Positions 20,476 through 29,504 of a stretch of 64,000 bases of DNA are shown here, piece after piece (position 1 is the first letter of the stretch; each line of letters starts with the position of its first letter). The stretch comes from Devosia ureilytica (GTDB lineage Bacteria; Pseudomonadota; Alphaproteobacteria; Rhizobiales; Devosiaceae): positions 124,001-188,000 of the forward strand of contig NZ_JAMZCU010000002.1 of NCBI RefSeq assembly GCF_024273195.1, given 5' to 3'. Both the position numbers and the translations under genes were made by a program. A model generated the notes under the pieces. That model saw only the letters and a list, made by a program, of their open reading frames with translations, did no database searches and had not been told where the DNA came from.

Positions 20476-21774
20476 ATGCGTGCATTCAACAGGCGGCTGG
20501 GTGCAACCGGCCTGGTCCTGATCCTGGCGGCGGGCCTGACCATGCCGGCATTCGCTCAGGACAGCGCTGCGGTGGATTTTGGCGACGACACTTCCGAGTG
20601 GGCCAATGACGGCGAATGCGATGATCCGCGTTTCACCGGCGCGAGCATGGCGGCCGAACTGGAGGATGTTGACATCAGCCACGACGCCACCGATTGCCGC
20701 ACAGCTTTTGAAGCGGGCAACATCACCCTGGCCGAAAGTGCAACCACGGAAGCAACGCCGCCGGTTGCGGCGGCCCCTTCTACCGAGATCGACTTCGGCG
20801 ACGACACCTCCAATTGGGCCAATGATGGCGAGTGCGATGATCCACGCTTTGCCGGCGCCACCATGGCCGCCGAGCTGGAAGACATCGACACCGCCCGCGA
20901 CGCCACCGATTGCCGTACCGCCTACGAGGCCGGTACAATCACCCTTGTGGGCGACAGCGACCCGTCAACCCTTGCGGACATCGACTTTGGCGATGACACC
21001 TCCGAATGGGCCAAGGACCAGGAATGCGATGACCCACGCTTTGCCGGGTCCGCCATGGCCAGCGAGCTTGAGGATGCCAATATCATGCGCGACGCCAGCG
21101 ATTGTCGCCAGGCCTTCGAGGACGGCACGATCTCCCTGGCCCAGGACAGCCCACAAGATCCCGGAATAAGCACGGTTTCAAGCTCGGTTCTCCAAGCCCT
21201 CGCCGCACGCATTGACTTTGGTGACGACAGCGGCGGCTGGCCCAATGACAATGAATGCGATGATCCCGATTTCGTCGGCCCGGGCGTGGCCTCGGATCCT
21301 TCTGATACTGATCGGCTCAAGGACGCCAGCGATTGTCGCGCCGCTTTCCTTGCCGGCGAGGCCTCGCTCAAGTCGGCCTCCGACCTGGGTGGCGTCTTCG
21401 ACTATGGCGGCGACACCTCCGAATGGGCCAATGACGGGCAGTGCGATGATTGGCGCTTTACCGGCGCGGGCATGGCCAAGAAGCTCTCCAGCGTTGATGT
21501 CATGGGCGATGCCAGCGACTGCCAAGCCCTTGAATCGACGGGCGAAATTTCGATCAAGCCAGTCTATCTGCCCGAGCACATTCTGGGCGCGCCCTATGAT
21601 GCTTCCGGCGTTTATTTCGGTGACAATTCATCGTCTTACGCCAATGACAACATCTGCGACGACCCGCGTTTCGAGGGCCCCGGCTCCGCCACGACCTTGC
21701 TCGATAGTGATCTTGAGAAGGACGCAGTGGACTGCCAGGCACTTTACGAACAGGGCAAGATCACCCTGCGCTAA
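20476..21774 (+). CDS. Secreted protein of six cysteine-paired repeats (unknown function)
   Basis: I do not recognise a characterised function. ATG 20476 follows GAGGGAGAACAAGAG. A signal peptide ends AFA-QD (residues 1-27). The mature protein is six copies of a ~50-residue unit starting near residues 34, 106, 170, 247, 308 and 380, each with a D/Y-FGDDTSEWANDGECDDPRF block and a later DATDC block. Every unit has exactly two cysteines 26 residues apart (48/74, 120/146, 184/210, 261/287, 323/349, 394/420) and there are no others, so one disulphide per unit is likely. The acidic Asp/Asn-rich loop could bind calcium (inference). Units 1-3 are closest to each other; units 4-6 have diverged. The gene is alone, converging on sdhB with a terminator between. 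Confidence 0.85.
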   Translation: MRAFNRRLGATGLVLILAAGLTMPAFAQDSAAVDFGDDTSEWANDGECDDPRFTGASMAAELEDVDISHDATDCRTAFEAGNITLAESATTEATPPVAAAPSTEIDFGDDTSNWANDGECDDPRFAGATMAAELEDIDTARDATDCRTAYEAGTITLVGDSDPSTLADIDFGDDTSEWAKDQECDDPRFAGSAMASELEDANIMRDASDCRQAFEDGTISLAQDSPQDPGISTVSSSVLQALAARIDFGDDSGGWPNDNECDDPDFVGPGVASDPSDTDRLKDASDCRAAFLAGEASLKSASDLGGVFDYGGDTSEWANDGQCDDWRFTGAGMAKKLSSVDVMGDASDCQALESTGEISIKPVYLPEHILGAPYDASGVYFGDNSSSYANDNICDDPRFEGPGSATTLLDSDLEKDAVDCQALYEQGKITLR

Positions 21775-21804
21775 CGCCGGGACCGGGTCCAGGGTCTCAA
21801 AAGT

Positions 21805-21832
21805 GAACGGCGGAATCGAGGTTCCGCCGTTC
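21805..21832. terminator. Bidirectional terminator between the repeat-protein gene and sdhB
   Basis: Perfect eleven-base stem GAACGGCGGAA (21805-21815) and TTCCGCCGTTC (21822-21832), six-base loop. It lies between two converging genes; the minus strand continues ACTTTTG, the plus strand TATCGTTT, so it can serve both. Confidence 0.8.
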
Positions 21833-21858
21833 TATCGTTTCCCGCGATTGTGGACCGA

Positions 21859-22641
21859 TCAGGCGGCCTTGCGCTCCACCATCATCTTCTTGATCTGCGC
21901 GATGGCCTTGGCCGGGTTCAGCCCCTTGGGGCAGACCTTGGTGCAGTTCATGATAGTGTGGCAGCGGTAGAGCTTGAACGGGTCCTCGAGATTGTCGAGG
22001 CGCTCGGTCTGGGTCTCGTCGCGGCTGTCGATCAGCCAGCGATAGGCCTGCAGCAGCGCCGCCGGACCCAGGTACTTTTCGCCATTCCACCAATAGGACG
22101 GGCACGAGGTCGAGCAGCAGGCGCAAAGGATACACTCATAGAGCCCGTCGAGCTTGGCGCGGCTTTCCACCGACTGCGTCCATTCCTTGGCCGGGGTGGG
22201 CGAAGTGGTCTTGAGCCAGGGCTCGATGGCCCGATGCTGGGCGTAGAAATTGGTGAGGTCCGGCACCAGATCCTTGACCACCGGCATATGCGGCAGCGGA
22301 TAGATCTTGATCGGCCCGGCGCTCTCGTCCATGCCCTTGGTGCAGGCCAGCGTATTGAGCCCGTTGATATTCATCGAGCACGAGCCACAGATGCCCTCGC
22401 GACAGCTTCGGCGCAGCGTCAGGGTCGGGTCGGTCCGGTTCTTGATATAGAGCAGGGCATCAAGCACCATCGGGCCGCAATCGTCGAGATCGACGAAATA
22501 GGTGTCGATGCGCGGATTATCGGCCTTGTCCGGGTCATAGCGATAGATGTGGAACTCGCGCAGGCGGGTGGCGCCTTCCGGCTTGGGCCAGGTCTTGCCC
22601 TTTTGCGGCTGGTCGGCCTTGCGCAAAGTCAGTTCGGCCAT
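21859..22641 (-). CDS. sdhB: Succinate dehydrogenase iron-sulfur subunit
   Basis: Carries electrons from SdhA flavin to ubiquinone through three Fe-S clusters. ATG 22641 follows AAGGAAAGAG; an upstream in-frame extension has no such site. 260 residues. The 2Fe-2S ligands are in [13 protein letters not shown] and NTLAC; the 4Fe-4S and 3Fe-4S ligands are in [22 protein letters not shown]. It is the last gene of the sdh operon but is separated from sdhA by about 0.9 kb of small genes. Confidence 0.98.
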   Translation of the reverse strand: MAELTLRKADQPQKGKTWPKPEGATRLREFHIYRYDPDKADNPRIDTYFVDLDDCGPMVLDALLYIKNRTDPTLTLRRSCREGICGSCSMNINGLNTLACTKGMDESAGPIKIYPLPHMPVVKDLVPDLTNFYAQHRAIEPWLKTTSPTPAKEWTQSVESRAKLDGLYECILCACCSTSCPSYWWNGEKYLGPAALLQAYRWLIDSRDETQTERLDNLEDPFKLYRCHTIMNCTKVCPKGLNPAKAIAQIKKMMVERKAA

Positions 22642-22704
22642 GTTTCGCTCTTTCCTTCTCAACATCGGGGCCTGCAGCCCCAAGGCAATTGTGTTCTCGC
22701 CCGA

Positions 22705-22995
22705 TCAATAGTCCGGCTTGCAGACCTGGTTCGATTTGGCGACGTAGGTATTGTAGGCGTCATAGTCCCCGGCGGCGGGCGACCCGCCCTTCATCGAGGC
22801 AATGACCACGCCCATGAAGCGCTCGTCGATCAGGCTCATCGCCGCGTCCGCCTTGCAGCCGCACAGCGTGGCATTTTGGGCAATGCCCATGCACACCTGG
22901 TAAAACTCGTCCTTCTGGGCCGCTGTCGGCGCAGCGGCCAGCACGGGGGCGGCGCTTGCTGCAAGGACACTCAGAACAACAACAAGTCTGCGCAT
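22705..22995 (-). CDS. Small secreted four-cysteine protein inside the sdh operon
   Basis: Not recognised. 96 residues with a clear signal peptide (RRLVVVLSVLAASAAPVLA-A), leaving a mature periplasmic protein of about 75 residues with four cysteines: Cys35, Cys45, Cys47 and Cys92, enough for two disulphides. The CGC pair (residues 45-47) resembles a redox or metal motif but this is speculative. It lies 63 bases before sdhB on the same strand, so it should be expressed with succinate dehydrogenase. Confidence 0.75.
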   Translation of the reverse strand: MRRLVVVLSVLAASAAPVLAAAPTAAQKDEFYQVCMGIAQNATLCGCKADAAMSLIDERFMGVVIASMKGGSPAAGDYDAYNTYVAKSNQVCKPDY

Positions 22996-23045
22996 GATCG
23001 GCTCCGGGATGAGGCCGGGCGGTTATCCCGTCCGGCCGATGAATA

Positions 23046-23357
23046 TCAGCTCTTGAGCGCGCAGCTCGGGCCGGCGGCCCAGACAAAGCCATGCACCTTG
23101 ACGATATCGTCAAGGCCCAGCCCCGCCGCTGCCCGCGTTGCCGGCTCATTGGCGAATTTATTGTCGAGGATGGAGACGAGATAGGCCTGCTGGCCGGCGC
23201 TCAGTTTCATCGAATCAGCCTCGATGCACGCAACAGTCTCGTCGGAATAAATGGTCCACTTGTCGTATGCATCGCCGACCGGGCCCGCAAAAGCGGGCAG
23301 CGCGGCGGATGCGCAAAGCACGGCTGCAAGAAAGGTAGTCGAAATCACGGTCTTCAT
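23046..23357 (-). CDS. Small secreted two-cysteine protein inside the sdh operon
   Basis: Not recognised. ATG 23357 has GGGAGA eight bases upstream and is preferred over an earlier in-frame start. 103 residues; signal peptide to about residue 24 (ALPAFA-G). The mature part has two cysteines, Cys44 (TVACIEAD) and Cys99 (PSCALKS), a likely single disulphide. Not similar by eye to the 96-residue neighbour 50 bases downstream. Both are co-directional with sdhA and sdhB. Confidence 0.75.
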   Translation of the reverse strand: MKTVISTTFLAAVLCASAALPAFAGPVGDAYDKWTIYSDETVACIEADSMKLSAGQQAYLVSILDNKFANEPATRAAAGLGLDDIVKVHGFVWAAGPSCALKS

Positions 23358-23392
23358 ATGGGTATCTCCCAAGCCTTGATTGACGGTCCAAA

Positions 23393-23575
23393 CTAACGTG
23401 GCGGACTTTTGTCCGTCCCCGGCACCCTATCACTCTGGTTGCTGCCAGAAAGCTCGATTTCCATTGCCGGACTGGCGCTGGCTGACTGTTGCGTACCGCC
23501 TTTGGGCGGAACCAGCGCCGCCGGGGCATGGGCCCGAAACCCGTCGTAACTGCGCTCTTCGCAAAGGTGGCACAT
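23393..23575 (-). CDS. Possible 60-residue CxxC peptide directly after sdhA
   Basis: ATG 23575 lies 11 bases past the sdhA stop with AGGA nine bases upstream, overlapping the end of sdhA. The frame encodes 60 residues starting MCHLCEERSYDGFRAHAP, so a CxxC pair is at the very N-terminus, followed by a Pro/Ser-rich tail. No family is recognised. The position and ribosome site support it, but the composition of the C-terminal half is unconvincing and it may be noise. Confidence 0.35.
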   Translation of the reverse strand: MCHLCEERSYDGFRAHAPAALVPPKGGTQQSASASPAMEIELSGSNQSDRVPGTDKSPPR

Positions 23576-23585
23576 CGCTTCTGTC

Positions 23586-25397
23586 CTAGTAGACGCGCGC
23601 CTTGGGCGCGATCTTCTTGAGGTCAATGCCCCCCTGGTCCTGCGGCGTCAGCGGGTCAACAATCACCGGGCGATAGCTCAGCGCCACACTGCCCGTATCG
23701 ACATTGACGCTCGCCAGCGTGTGCTTGCGCCATTCCTGGTCGTCGCGATTGGGGAAATCCTCATGCGCATGGGCGCCGCGGCTTTCATGCCGCGCCTCTG
23801 CGGACACCACCGTGGCGATGGCGCAGGTCATCAGGTTTTCAAGCTCGAGCGTTTCCACCAGATCCGAATTCCAGATCAGCGAGCGGTCGGTGACCTTGAC
23901 GTCGGGCAGGCGCTTGTAGATTTCGCTCATCGCCTTGACGCCATTCTTGAGCGAGGCATCGGTGCGGAACACCGCCGCTTCGGCCTGCATGGTCTGCTGC
24001 ATCTCGTCACGCAGCTTGGCGGTCGGCTGGGAGCCGTTGGCGTTACGAAGCCGATCGAAGCGGGCCAGGATCTTTGCATCCTGGGCCGCATTGATGCCGG
24101 GCACCGGCGCAGCCTTGTCCATCACCTTGCCGGCGCGCAGCGCTGCCGCACGGCCGAACACCACAAGGTCGGTCAGCGAATTGGAACCCAGGCGATTGGC
24201 GCCATGCACCGAGGCACAGGCCGCTTCGCCCACAGCCATCAGGCCCGGCACGATGCGGGTCGGATCCTCGGCGGTCGGGTTCAGCACTTCGCCATGATAA
24301 TTGGCGGGGATGCCGCCCATATTATAGTGCACCGTCGGCAGCACCGGGATCGGCTCGCGCGTCAGGTCCACACCGGCGAAAATCTTGGCGCTCTCGGTAA
24401 TGCCCGGCAGGCGCTCATGCAGCACTTTGGGGTCAAGGTGATCCAGGTGCAGGTAGATATGATCCTTCTTGGGACCAACGCCGCGCCCCTCGCGAATTTC
24501 AAGCGTCATGCAGCGGCTGACCACGTCGCGCGAGGCCAGGTCCTTGGCATTGGGGGCATAGCGCTCCATGAAGCGCTCGCCTTCCGAATTGGTCAGATAC
24601 CCGCCTTCGCCGCGCGCACCCTCGGTGATGAGAACGCCTGCGCCATAAATGCCGGTGGGGTGGAACTGCACAAATTCCATATCCTGGAGCGGCAGGCCGG
24701 CGCGCGCCACCATGCCATTGCCGTCGCCCGTGCAGGTATGGGCCGAAGTGGCCGAGAAATAGGATCGGCCATAGCCACCTGTGGCCAGCACCACCATTTT
24801 GGCACGGAAACGGTGCAGCGTGCCGTCGTCAAGCTTCCAGGCGATGACGCCCTGGCATTCGCCGTTCTCGCCCATGATCAGGTCGAGGGCGAAGTATTCG
24901 ATATAGAACTGGGCGTTGTTGCGCAGGCTCTGGCCATAAAGCGTATGCAGGATCGCGTGGCCGGTGCGGTCGGCCGCGGCGCAGGTGCGCTGCACCGGCG
25001 GGCCATCGCCAAATTCGGTCATATGGCCGCCAAAGGGGCGCTGGTAGATCTTGCCCTCATTGGTGCGGCTGAACGGCACGCCATAGTGCTCCAGCTCATA
25101 GATCGCCGCCGGGGCCTCGCGTGCCAGATATTCCATGGCGTCATTGTCACCCAACCAGTCCGACCCCTTGACGGTGTCGTACATGTGCCACTGCCAGCTG
25201 TCGGGACCCATGTTCTGGAGCGAAGCGGCAATGCCGCCCTGCGCTGCAACAGTATGGCTGCGGGTCGGGAACACCTTGGTGATGCAGGCGGTGTTGAACC
25301 CCTGCTCGGCCATGCCCAGGGTGGCGCGCAGACCAGCGCCACCGGCGCCGACAACCACCACGTCGAATTCGTGGTCGATCAGTTCGTATTCAGCCAT
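23586..25397 (-). CDS. sdhA: Succinate dehydrogenase flavoprotein subunit
   Basis: Oxidises succinate to fumarate in the TCA cycle and complex II. 603 residues; FAD dinucleotide fold [12 protein letters not shown], the flavin-linking histidine in [11 protein letters not shown], catalytic [10 protein letters not shown] and [10 protein letters not shown] blocks, and the C-terminal [17 protein letters not shown] 25397 is five bases after the sdhD stop; an in-frame TTG at 25406 is possible but less likely. Confidence 0.99.
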   Translation of the reverse strand: MAEYELIDHEFDVVVVGAGGAGLRATLGMAEQGFNTACITKVFPTRSHTVAAQGGIAASLQNMGPDSWQWHMYDTVKGSDWLGDNDAMEYLAREAPAAIYELEHYGVPFSRTNEGKIYQRPFGGHMTEFGDGPPVQRTCAAADRTGHAILHTLYGQSLRNNAQFYIEYFALDLIMGENGECQGVIAWKLDDGTLHRFRAKMVVLATGGYGRSYFSATSAHTCTGDGNGMVARAGLPLQDMEFVQFHPTGIYGAGVLITEGARGEGGYLTNSEGERFMERYAPNAKDLASRDVVSRCMTLEIREGRGVGPKKDHIYLHLDHLDPKVLHERLPGITESAKIFAGVDLTREPIPVLPTVHYNMGGIPANYHGEVLNPTAEDPTRIVPGLMAVGEAACASVHGANRLGSNSLTDLVVFGRAAALRAGKVMDKAAPVPGINAAQDAKILARFDRLRNANGSQPTAKLRDEMQQTMQAEAAVFRTDASLKNGVKAMSEIYKRLPDVKVTDRSLIWNSDLVETLELENLMTCAIATVVSAEARHESRGAHAHEDFPNRDDQEWRKHTLASVNVDTGSVALSYRPVIVDPLTPQDQGGIDLKKIAPKARVY

Positions 25398-25402
25398 CTT
25401 GA

Positions 25403-25795
25403 TCAACCCCAGAAGACGATTTTCAGAACCGCGCCGGCACCGGCGAGGGCAATGAGAAGACAGAACAATGTGTTGAGCAGCATGGCGAGCCGATAGACCG
25501 AGCCGTGCATATAGTCCTCAAGCGTATCGCGCATGCCATTGCGCATATGCACGGCGACGACACCGATCAGCACGGCGAACGGCACGCCCACCCACCAGGC
25601 GCCGAGCACGCCGACAATATCCGCACGGTCCTGCCCGGCCAGCCGCACCACGATGAACAGCAGGAAGCCGAGGAACACGATATTGATCGCGCCGGTTACA
25701 CGCTGGGTGATGAAATGGCGGGTCGAGGCCTTGGCGTTTCCATAGTGAGACGTGGGATTGGCAATCATGTCCTTGGTGATCACGGTATCGCGCAT
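25403..25795 (-). CDS. sdhD: Succinate dehydrogenase membrane anchor subunit
   Basis: Helps bind haem b and ubiquinone. 130 residues with three membrane segments (about 32-52, 63-83, 103-125). The conserved [20 protein letters not shown] start and [17 protein letters not shown] loop, containing the haem-side His and the EDY motif, are present. One base after sdhC. Confidence 0.96.
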   Translation of the reverse strand: MRDTVITKDMIANPTSHYGNAKASTRHFITQRVTGAINIVFLGFLLFIVVRLAGQDRADIVGVLGAWWVGVPFAVLIGVVAVHMRNGMRDTLEDYMHGSVYRLAMLLNTLFCLLIALAGAGAVLKIVFWG

Positions 25796-25796
25796 A

Positions 25797-26183
25797 TCAG
25801 ACCATCCACACGAACAGGGTCCAGATCAGAAGGGTGATGACGACCGAAGCGGCCAGATTGGCCCAGGCGAGCGCCTCGCGCTGGCCCGGCTCCATCATCA
25901 CGGCAAAATCCCACACGAAGTGCCGGAGCCCCCCGAGCATGTGGTGCGCAAGGCTCCAGGTGAAGCCGAACAGCACCAGCTGGCCGAACCAGCTGCCATA
26001 GATAAAATTGACGCTGGTCAGCGCATCCTGCCCAAAGGCGGCGGCGCCCAGCCAGATCACCAGCAGCGCCATGCCGGCATAATTGGCGATGCCGGTTGCG
26101 CGATGGATGATCGACATGGCCATGGTGATGGTCCAGCGATAGATCTGCAGATGGGGAGATGTGGGGCGGGCTCTGACCGACAT
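25797..26183 (-). CDS. sdhC: Succinate dehydrogenase cytochrome b556 subunit
   Basis: Haem-bearing anchor of complex II. 128 residues, three membrane segments. Family blocks RPTSPHLQIYRW, TMAMSIIHRATG and the haem-ligand region SLAHHMLGGLRHFVWD are present. First gene of the operon; the promoter should be in 26184-26468, which is shared with the divergent chemoreceptor gene. Confidence 0.97.
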   Translation of the reverse strand: MSVRARPTSPHLQIYRWTITMAMSIIHRATGIANYAGMALLVIWLGAAAFGQDALTSVNFIYGSWFGQLVLFGFTWSLAHHMLGGLRHFVWDFAVMMEPGQREALAWANLAASVVITLLIWTLFVWMV

Positions 26184-26468
26184 GGGGCTATCCGGGGCCT
26201 TTCCTGATGCGGCGTGGTGCCACGTCCAGTTTGGAATGGTTCGAGTCTTTAGCGCCCAATGGTTACGAAATCAAAGCCCCCGGGCGCTACGGGCCTCGAA
26301 CTTTCGGCGCATTCCGCACTTTGTTCGTATAGCGCACAGACTGTTCGGGTGGCGACAGGTCGTGGGGGCCATCAGCGCCCACGAACGCGGCTTCATGCGC
26401 AAATATTGAGCATAGTAAACAAAAATTAGCTTCCTCCGCCGAAGTTATGATTCGTACGGAGATTTACC

Positions 26469-28499
26469 ATGAAGCGCCTTTCCAGCGTCAAAGCCCGCAT
26501 TTACGCCGCCTTCGCCGGCGTTGCAGCCATCATCCTGGTGGTGGCCGCCACGGCCATCGGCATGATGTATTCAGCCGAAACCCTGTTTGCCCAATACCGG
26601 CAGGCGGCGCGGCAATCGCTGGAAATCAACGACTATGTGCGCGACGTTGAAACGCTGCGCCAGGATTTCGCCGACTACCTGCAGGCACCCGATGCCCGCA
26701 AGGGCGCCCGCGTCCGCGAAATGATCCTCGATGTCGGCACGACCGACGCCGACGGCATGGCGTTTTTCCTGCACGATCCGGTTTCGCTCGAAGCCATCGA
26801 AACGGTCACTCTGCAATCCCAGCAGTATGACGCCGCCTTCACCAAGCTGATGGCAGCCATCGCTGCCGGCACGGCCGCCGATTCCGCTCCCGAAACTGCC
26901 GAGATCCGCGCCCTGGGCCTGAGCATGAGCGAACTCTATAACGCCATGAGCGACCGCGCCAAGCAAACCCAGAACGCGCTTGGTCCGCAGATCGTCGATC
27001 AGCAGCGCCTTCAGTTCTATATCATCGCAACGGTCGGCCTGATCGGTCTCATCGCCGGCATCGCCCTGGCTGCCATCACCGCTCGCTGGCTGGGCAGCGC
27101 CATTGTCGGGCTGACGGCGACCATGCGCGCCCTTTCGCAGGGCAATTATGACGTGGCCATCGCCGGCACCGACGTCCGCAACGAACTGGGCGACATGGCA
27201 AGGGCCCTCGAGACCTTCCGCGACAATGGCCGCCAGGTGGCGCAGGCCGAAGTCGAAAAACTGGCCCGCGATTCCAGCGCCCAGGCCCGGGCCGAACTGA
27301 TGGCGCGCTTCCAGGCCGCCTTCGACACCGTCATTGCCGGCGCCATGAAGGGCGATTTCTCGGCCCGCCTCGATCCCAATCAGGGCGACCCCGAAATCGA
27401 CCGCATCGCCGACAACCTCAACGCCATGCTGGTCTCGGTCGAGACGGCGCTGGGCGAAGCCGAAACCGTATTGGGCGCCATGGCACAGGCCGACCTGCGC
27501 GAGCGCATGCGCGGCAATTATGCCGGGGCCTTCGACCGCCTCAAGACCTCCACCAATAATGTGGCCGACAAGCTGGCCGAAATGGTGGGCGAATTGCGTC
27601 AGACCTCGCGCGCCCTCAAGACTGCGACCGCTGAAATTCTTGCCGGGGCCAACGACCTTTCGGAACGCACCACCCGCCAGGCGGCAACCATCGAAGAAAC
27701 GTCGGCGGCCATGGAGCAGATGGCCTCGACGGTTGCGCTCAACGCCGAACGCGCCAAAACCGCCAGCGGCAGCACTGACAAGGTGACCCGTGTGGTCGAG
27801 GCCAGCAGCGCCGTCATGGACGAGGCGACCAGCGCCATGACCGCCATCGAGACCTCCTCGGCCAAGATTTCCAACATCATCGGGCTGATCGACGATATCG
27901 CCTTCCAGACCAATCTGCTGGCGCTCAATGCTTCGGTGGAAGCGGCGCGGGCCGGTGAAGCGGGCAAGGGCTTTGCCGTGGTGGCCGTGGAAGTGCGGCG
28001 CCTGGCCCAAAGCGCCGCGCAGGCCTCCTCCGAGGTCAAGGTGCTGATCGAGCAGAGTGCCAGCGAAGTGCGCAATGGCACAAAGCTTGTCTCCGACGTC
28101 GCCGGGCGCCTGGGTGAAATCATCGAGGGTGTCCGCCAGACCGCCTCGGTCATGGAAACCATTGCCAGCGATAGCCAGGCCCAGGCCTCGGGCTTTAGCG
28201 AGGTCAATGTCGCCGTCCGCCAGATGGACGAGATGACCCAGCACAATGCCGCCCTGGTCGAACAGATGAATGCCTCCATCGAGCAGACTGAAAGCCAGGC
28301 CGGCACACTCGACACCATTGTCGAAACCTTCACCCTGGCCGACCAGCAAGCCGCCGCAGCCTCGCGTCCGGCCCGCTCGGCCAGGACGCCCGTTCAGGCG
28401 CCGGCCGAGCCGGGCGCCCGCGCCCTGATGGGCAAGGTGAAAAAAGCCGCCAAGGCCTATTTCGGCGGGGCGGCAGCCGAAGACTGGAACGAGTTCTAG
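26469..28499 (+). CDS. Methyl-accepting chemotaxis protein with C-terminal tether DWNEF
   Basis: Membrane chemoreceptor. 676 residues: membrane segment (about 10-32), a helical periplasmic domain (about 33-185), second membrane segment (about 187-210), HAMP, a second HAMP-like stretch (about 275-375) and the signalling hairpin with tip [20 protein letters not shown]. The last five residues are DWNEF after a flexible Ala/Pro-rich linker, matching the NWETF-type pentapeptide that docks CheR and CheB. GGAG is placed ten bases before ATG 26469. The signalling half is nearly the same as that of the receptor at 8418, but the sensory halves are unrelated. Confidence 0.96.
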   Translation: MKRLSSVKARIYAAFAGVAAIILVVAATAIGMMYSAETLFAQYRQAARQSLEINDYVRDVETLRQDFADYLQAPDARKGARVREMILDVGTTDADGMAFFLHDPVSLEAIETVTLQSQQYDAAFTKLMAAIAAGTAADSAPETAEIRALGLSMSELYNAMSDRAKQTQNALGPQIVDQQRLQFYIIATVGLIGLIAGIALAAITARWLGSAIVGLTATMRALSQGNYDVAIAGTDVRNELGDMARALETFRDNGRQVAQAEVEKLARDSSAQARAELMARFQAAFDTVIAGAMKGDFSARLDPNQGDPEIDRIADNLNAMLVSVETALGEAETVLGAMAQADLRERMRGNYAGAFDRLKTSTNNVADKLAEMVGELRQTSRALKTATAEILAGANDLSERTTRQAATIEETSAAMEQMASTVALNAERAKTASGSTDKVTRVVEASSAVMDEATSAMTAIETSSAKISNIIGLIDDIAFQTNLLALNASVEAARAGEAGKGFAVVAVEVRRLAQSAAQASSEVKVLIEQSASEVRNGTKLVSDVAGRLGEIIEGVRQTASVMETIASDSQAQASGFSEVNVAVRQMDEMTQHNAALVEQMNASIEQTESQAGTLDTIVETFTLADQQAAAASRPARSARTPVQAPAEPGARALMGKVKKAAKAYFGGAAAEDWNEF

Positions 28500-28532
28500 C
28501 GCCGGCCCCACCGATCACGCAGCCTTTGCTGG

Positions 28533-28555
28533 GCGGCCCTTTCCCTCAGGGCCGC
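28533..28555. terminator. Hairpin after the chemoreceptor gene
   Basis: GCGGCCCT (28533-28540) and AGGGCCGC (28548-28555) form an eight-base stem with a seven-base loop, 34 bases after the stop. No T-run follows, so it may be a weak or Rho-assisted stop. Confidence 0.4.
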
Positions 28556-28592
28556 TCCGGTCTATGTCCGGGCCCAGCACAAAGGGGCCAGC

Positions 28593-29183
28593 ATGACGGA
28601 CCGCATAAAAATCGTCGCCACCAGCATTCTGGCGGACAATTGGGGACGATTGACCAAGACCACGCTCGACTACCGCCGTGCGAATGGCAACGTGCAGCGC
28701 CTGGACCGCGAGGTCTATGACCATGGCAATGCGGCCGCCATGCTGCTGCACGATCCGGCGCGCGACACGGTGCTCCTGGTGCGTCAGTTCCGCTATCCGC
28801 TCATGCTCAATGGCGACAAGCCCGACCTGCTCGAAGTCTGCGCCGGCCTCCTCGATGACGACCCACCGGCCGAAGCGGCCGCGCGCGAGGCATTCGAGGA
28901 AACCGGACACGCTGCCCGCGCCATCCGCCACATCTGCGACGCCTATATGAGCCCGGGCTCGCTCACCGAAAAGGTCAGCCTGTTCCTGGGTGAATATGAC
29001 GAGACCACCCTGCGCCATGCCGGCGGCGGCATCGTGGACGAGGGCGAGGAGATCGAGCTGGTGGAACTCGGCTTTGACGCCGCATTCGCCATGATCGGCG
29101 ATGGCCGCATCACCGACGCCAAGACCATCATCCTGCTCCAGCACCTGGCGCTTGAGAAGGTCGGGCTCGCCACGCCAGCATAG
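28593..29183 (+). CDS. NudK-like Nudix hydrolase (ADP-ribose / GDP-mannose pyrophosphatase family)
   Basis: Cleaves a nucleoside diphosphate sugar such as GDP-mannose or ADP-ribose. 196 residues; the Nudix box runs from AGLLDDDPPAEAAAREAFEE (near residues 88-107) with REAFEETG ligands intact. The N-terminal KIVATSILADNWGRLTKTTLDY and the VLLVRQFRYPLMLN and YMSPGSLTEKVSLFLGEY blocks are typical of NudK rather than RppH. Substrate choice between GDP-mannose and ADP-ribose cannot be settled by eye. Confidence 0.88.
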   Translation: MTDRIKIVATSILADNWGRLTKTTLDYRRANGNVQRLDREVYDHGNAAAMLLHDPARDTVLLVRQFRYPLMLNGDKPDLLEVCAGLLDDDPPAEAAAREAFEETGHAARAIRHICDAYMSPGSLTEKVSLFLGEYDETTLRHAGGGIVDEGEEIELVELGFDAAFAMIGDGRITDAKTIILLQHLALEKVGLATPA

Positions 29184-29225
29184 CTGCCGCGGCCTTCTCA
29201 CCTGCTGCGCAGAGCGCCATCGAAG

Positions 29226-29432
29226 TCAGTAGTCGACGAGCTTCTTGTCGGGGTCGTAGGGCTGGTCCTTGACCGTTCGCGTCACCGCCTGCCCGCAGCG
29301 CATCTTCTTGCTCACCGCGTCATAGGCATAGGTCGGCGCCCCATGCAGTTGCCAACCCTCGGAAAGGGCCTTGGTGACCTTGTGGCAGAAGGCGCTGTCG
29401 TCCTCGCCGGAGAGGAAGCGATAGATCAGCAT
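29226..29432 (-). CDS. DUF1737-family small protein
   Basis: 68 residues, cytosolic. The pattern YRFLSGEDDSAFCHKVTKAL-x-GWQLHG is that of DUF1737, whose function is unknown. ATG 29432 follows a GGGGGA ribosome site. The start faces the carbonic anhydrase gene across only 72 bases, so the two promoters must overlap or be very compact. It converges on the NudK gene. Confidence 0.85.
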   Translation of the reverse strand: MLIYRFLSGEDDSAFCHKVTKALSEGWQLHGAPTYAYDAVSKKMRCGQAVTRTVKDQPYDPDKKLVDY

Positions 29433-29504
29433 GCATATCCCCCATGTGCCGGCGCGCAACGCCGGTGATTGATCTTGTCGCGTCTTACAGCTAATCGACA
29501 TGAC

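Noticed and set aside
21850..28511. Several 300-650-codon frames opposite sdhB, sdhA and the second chemoreceptor
   Set aside because: No recognisable motif; they mirror real genes and have no ribosome sites.
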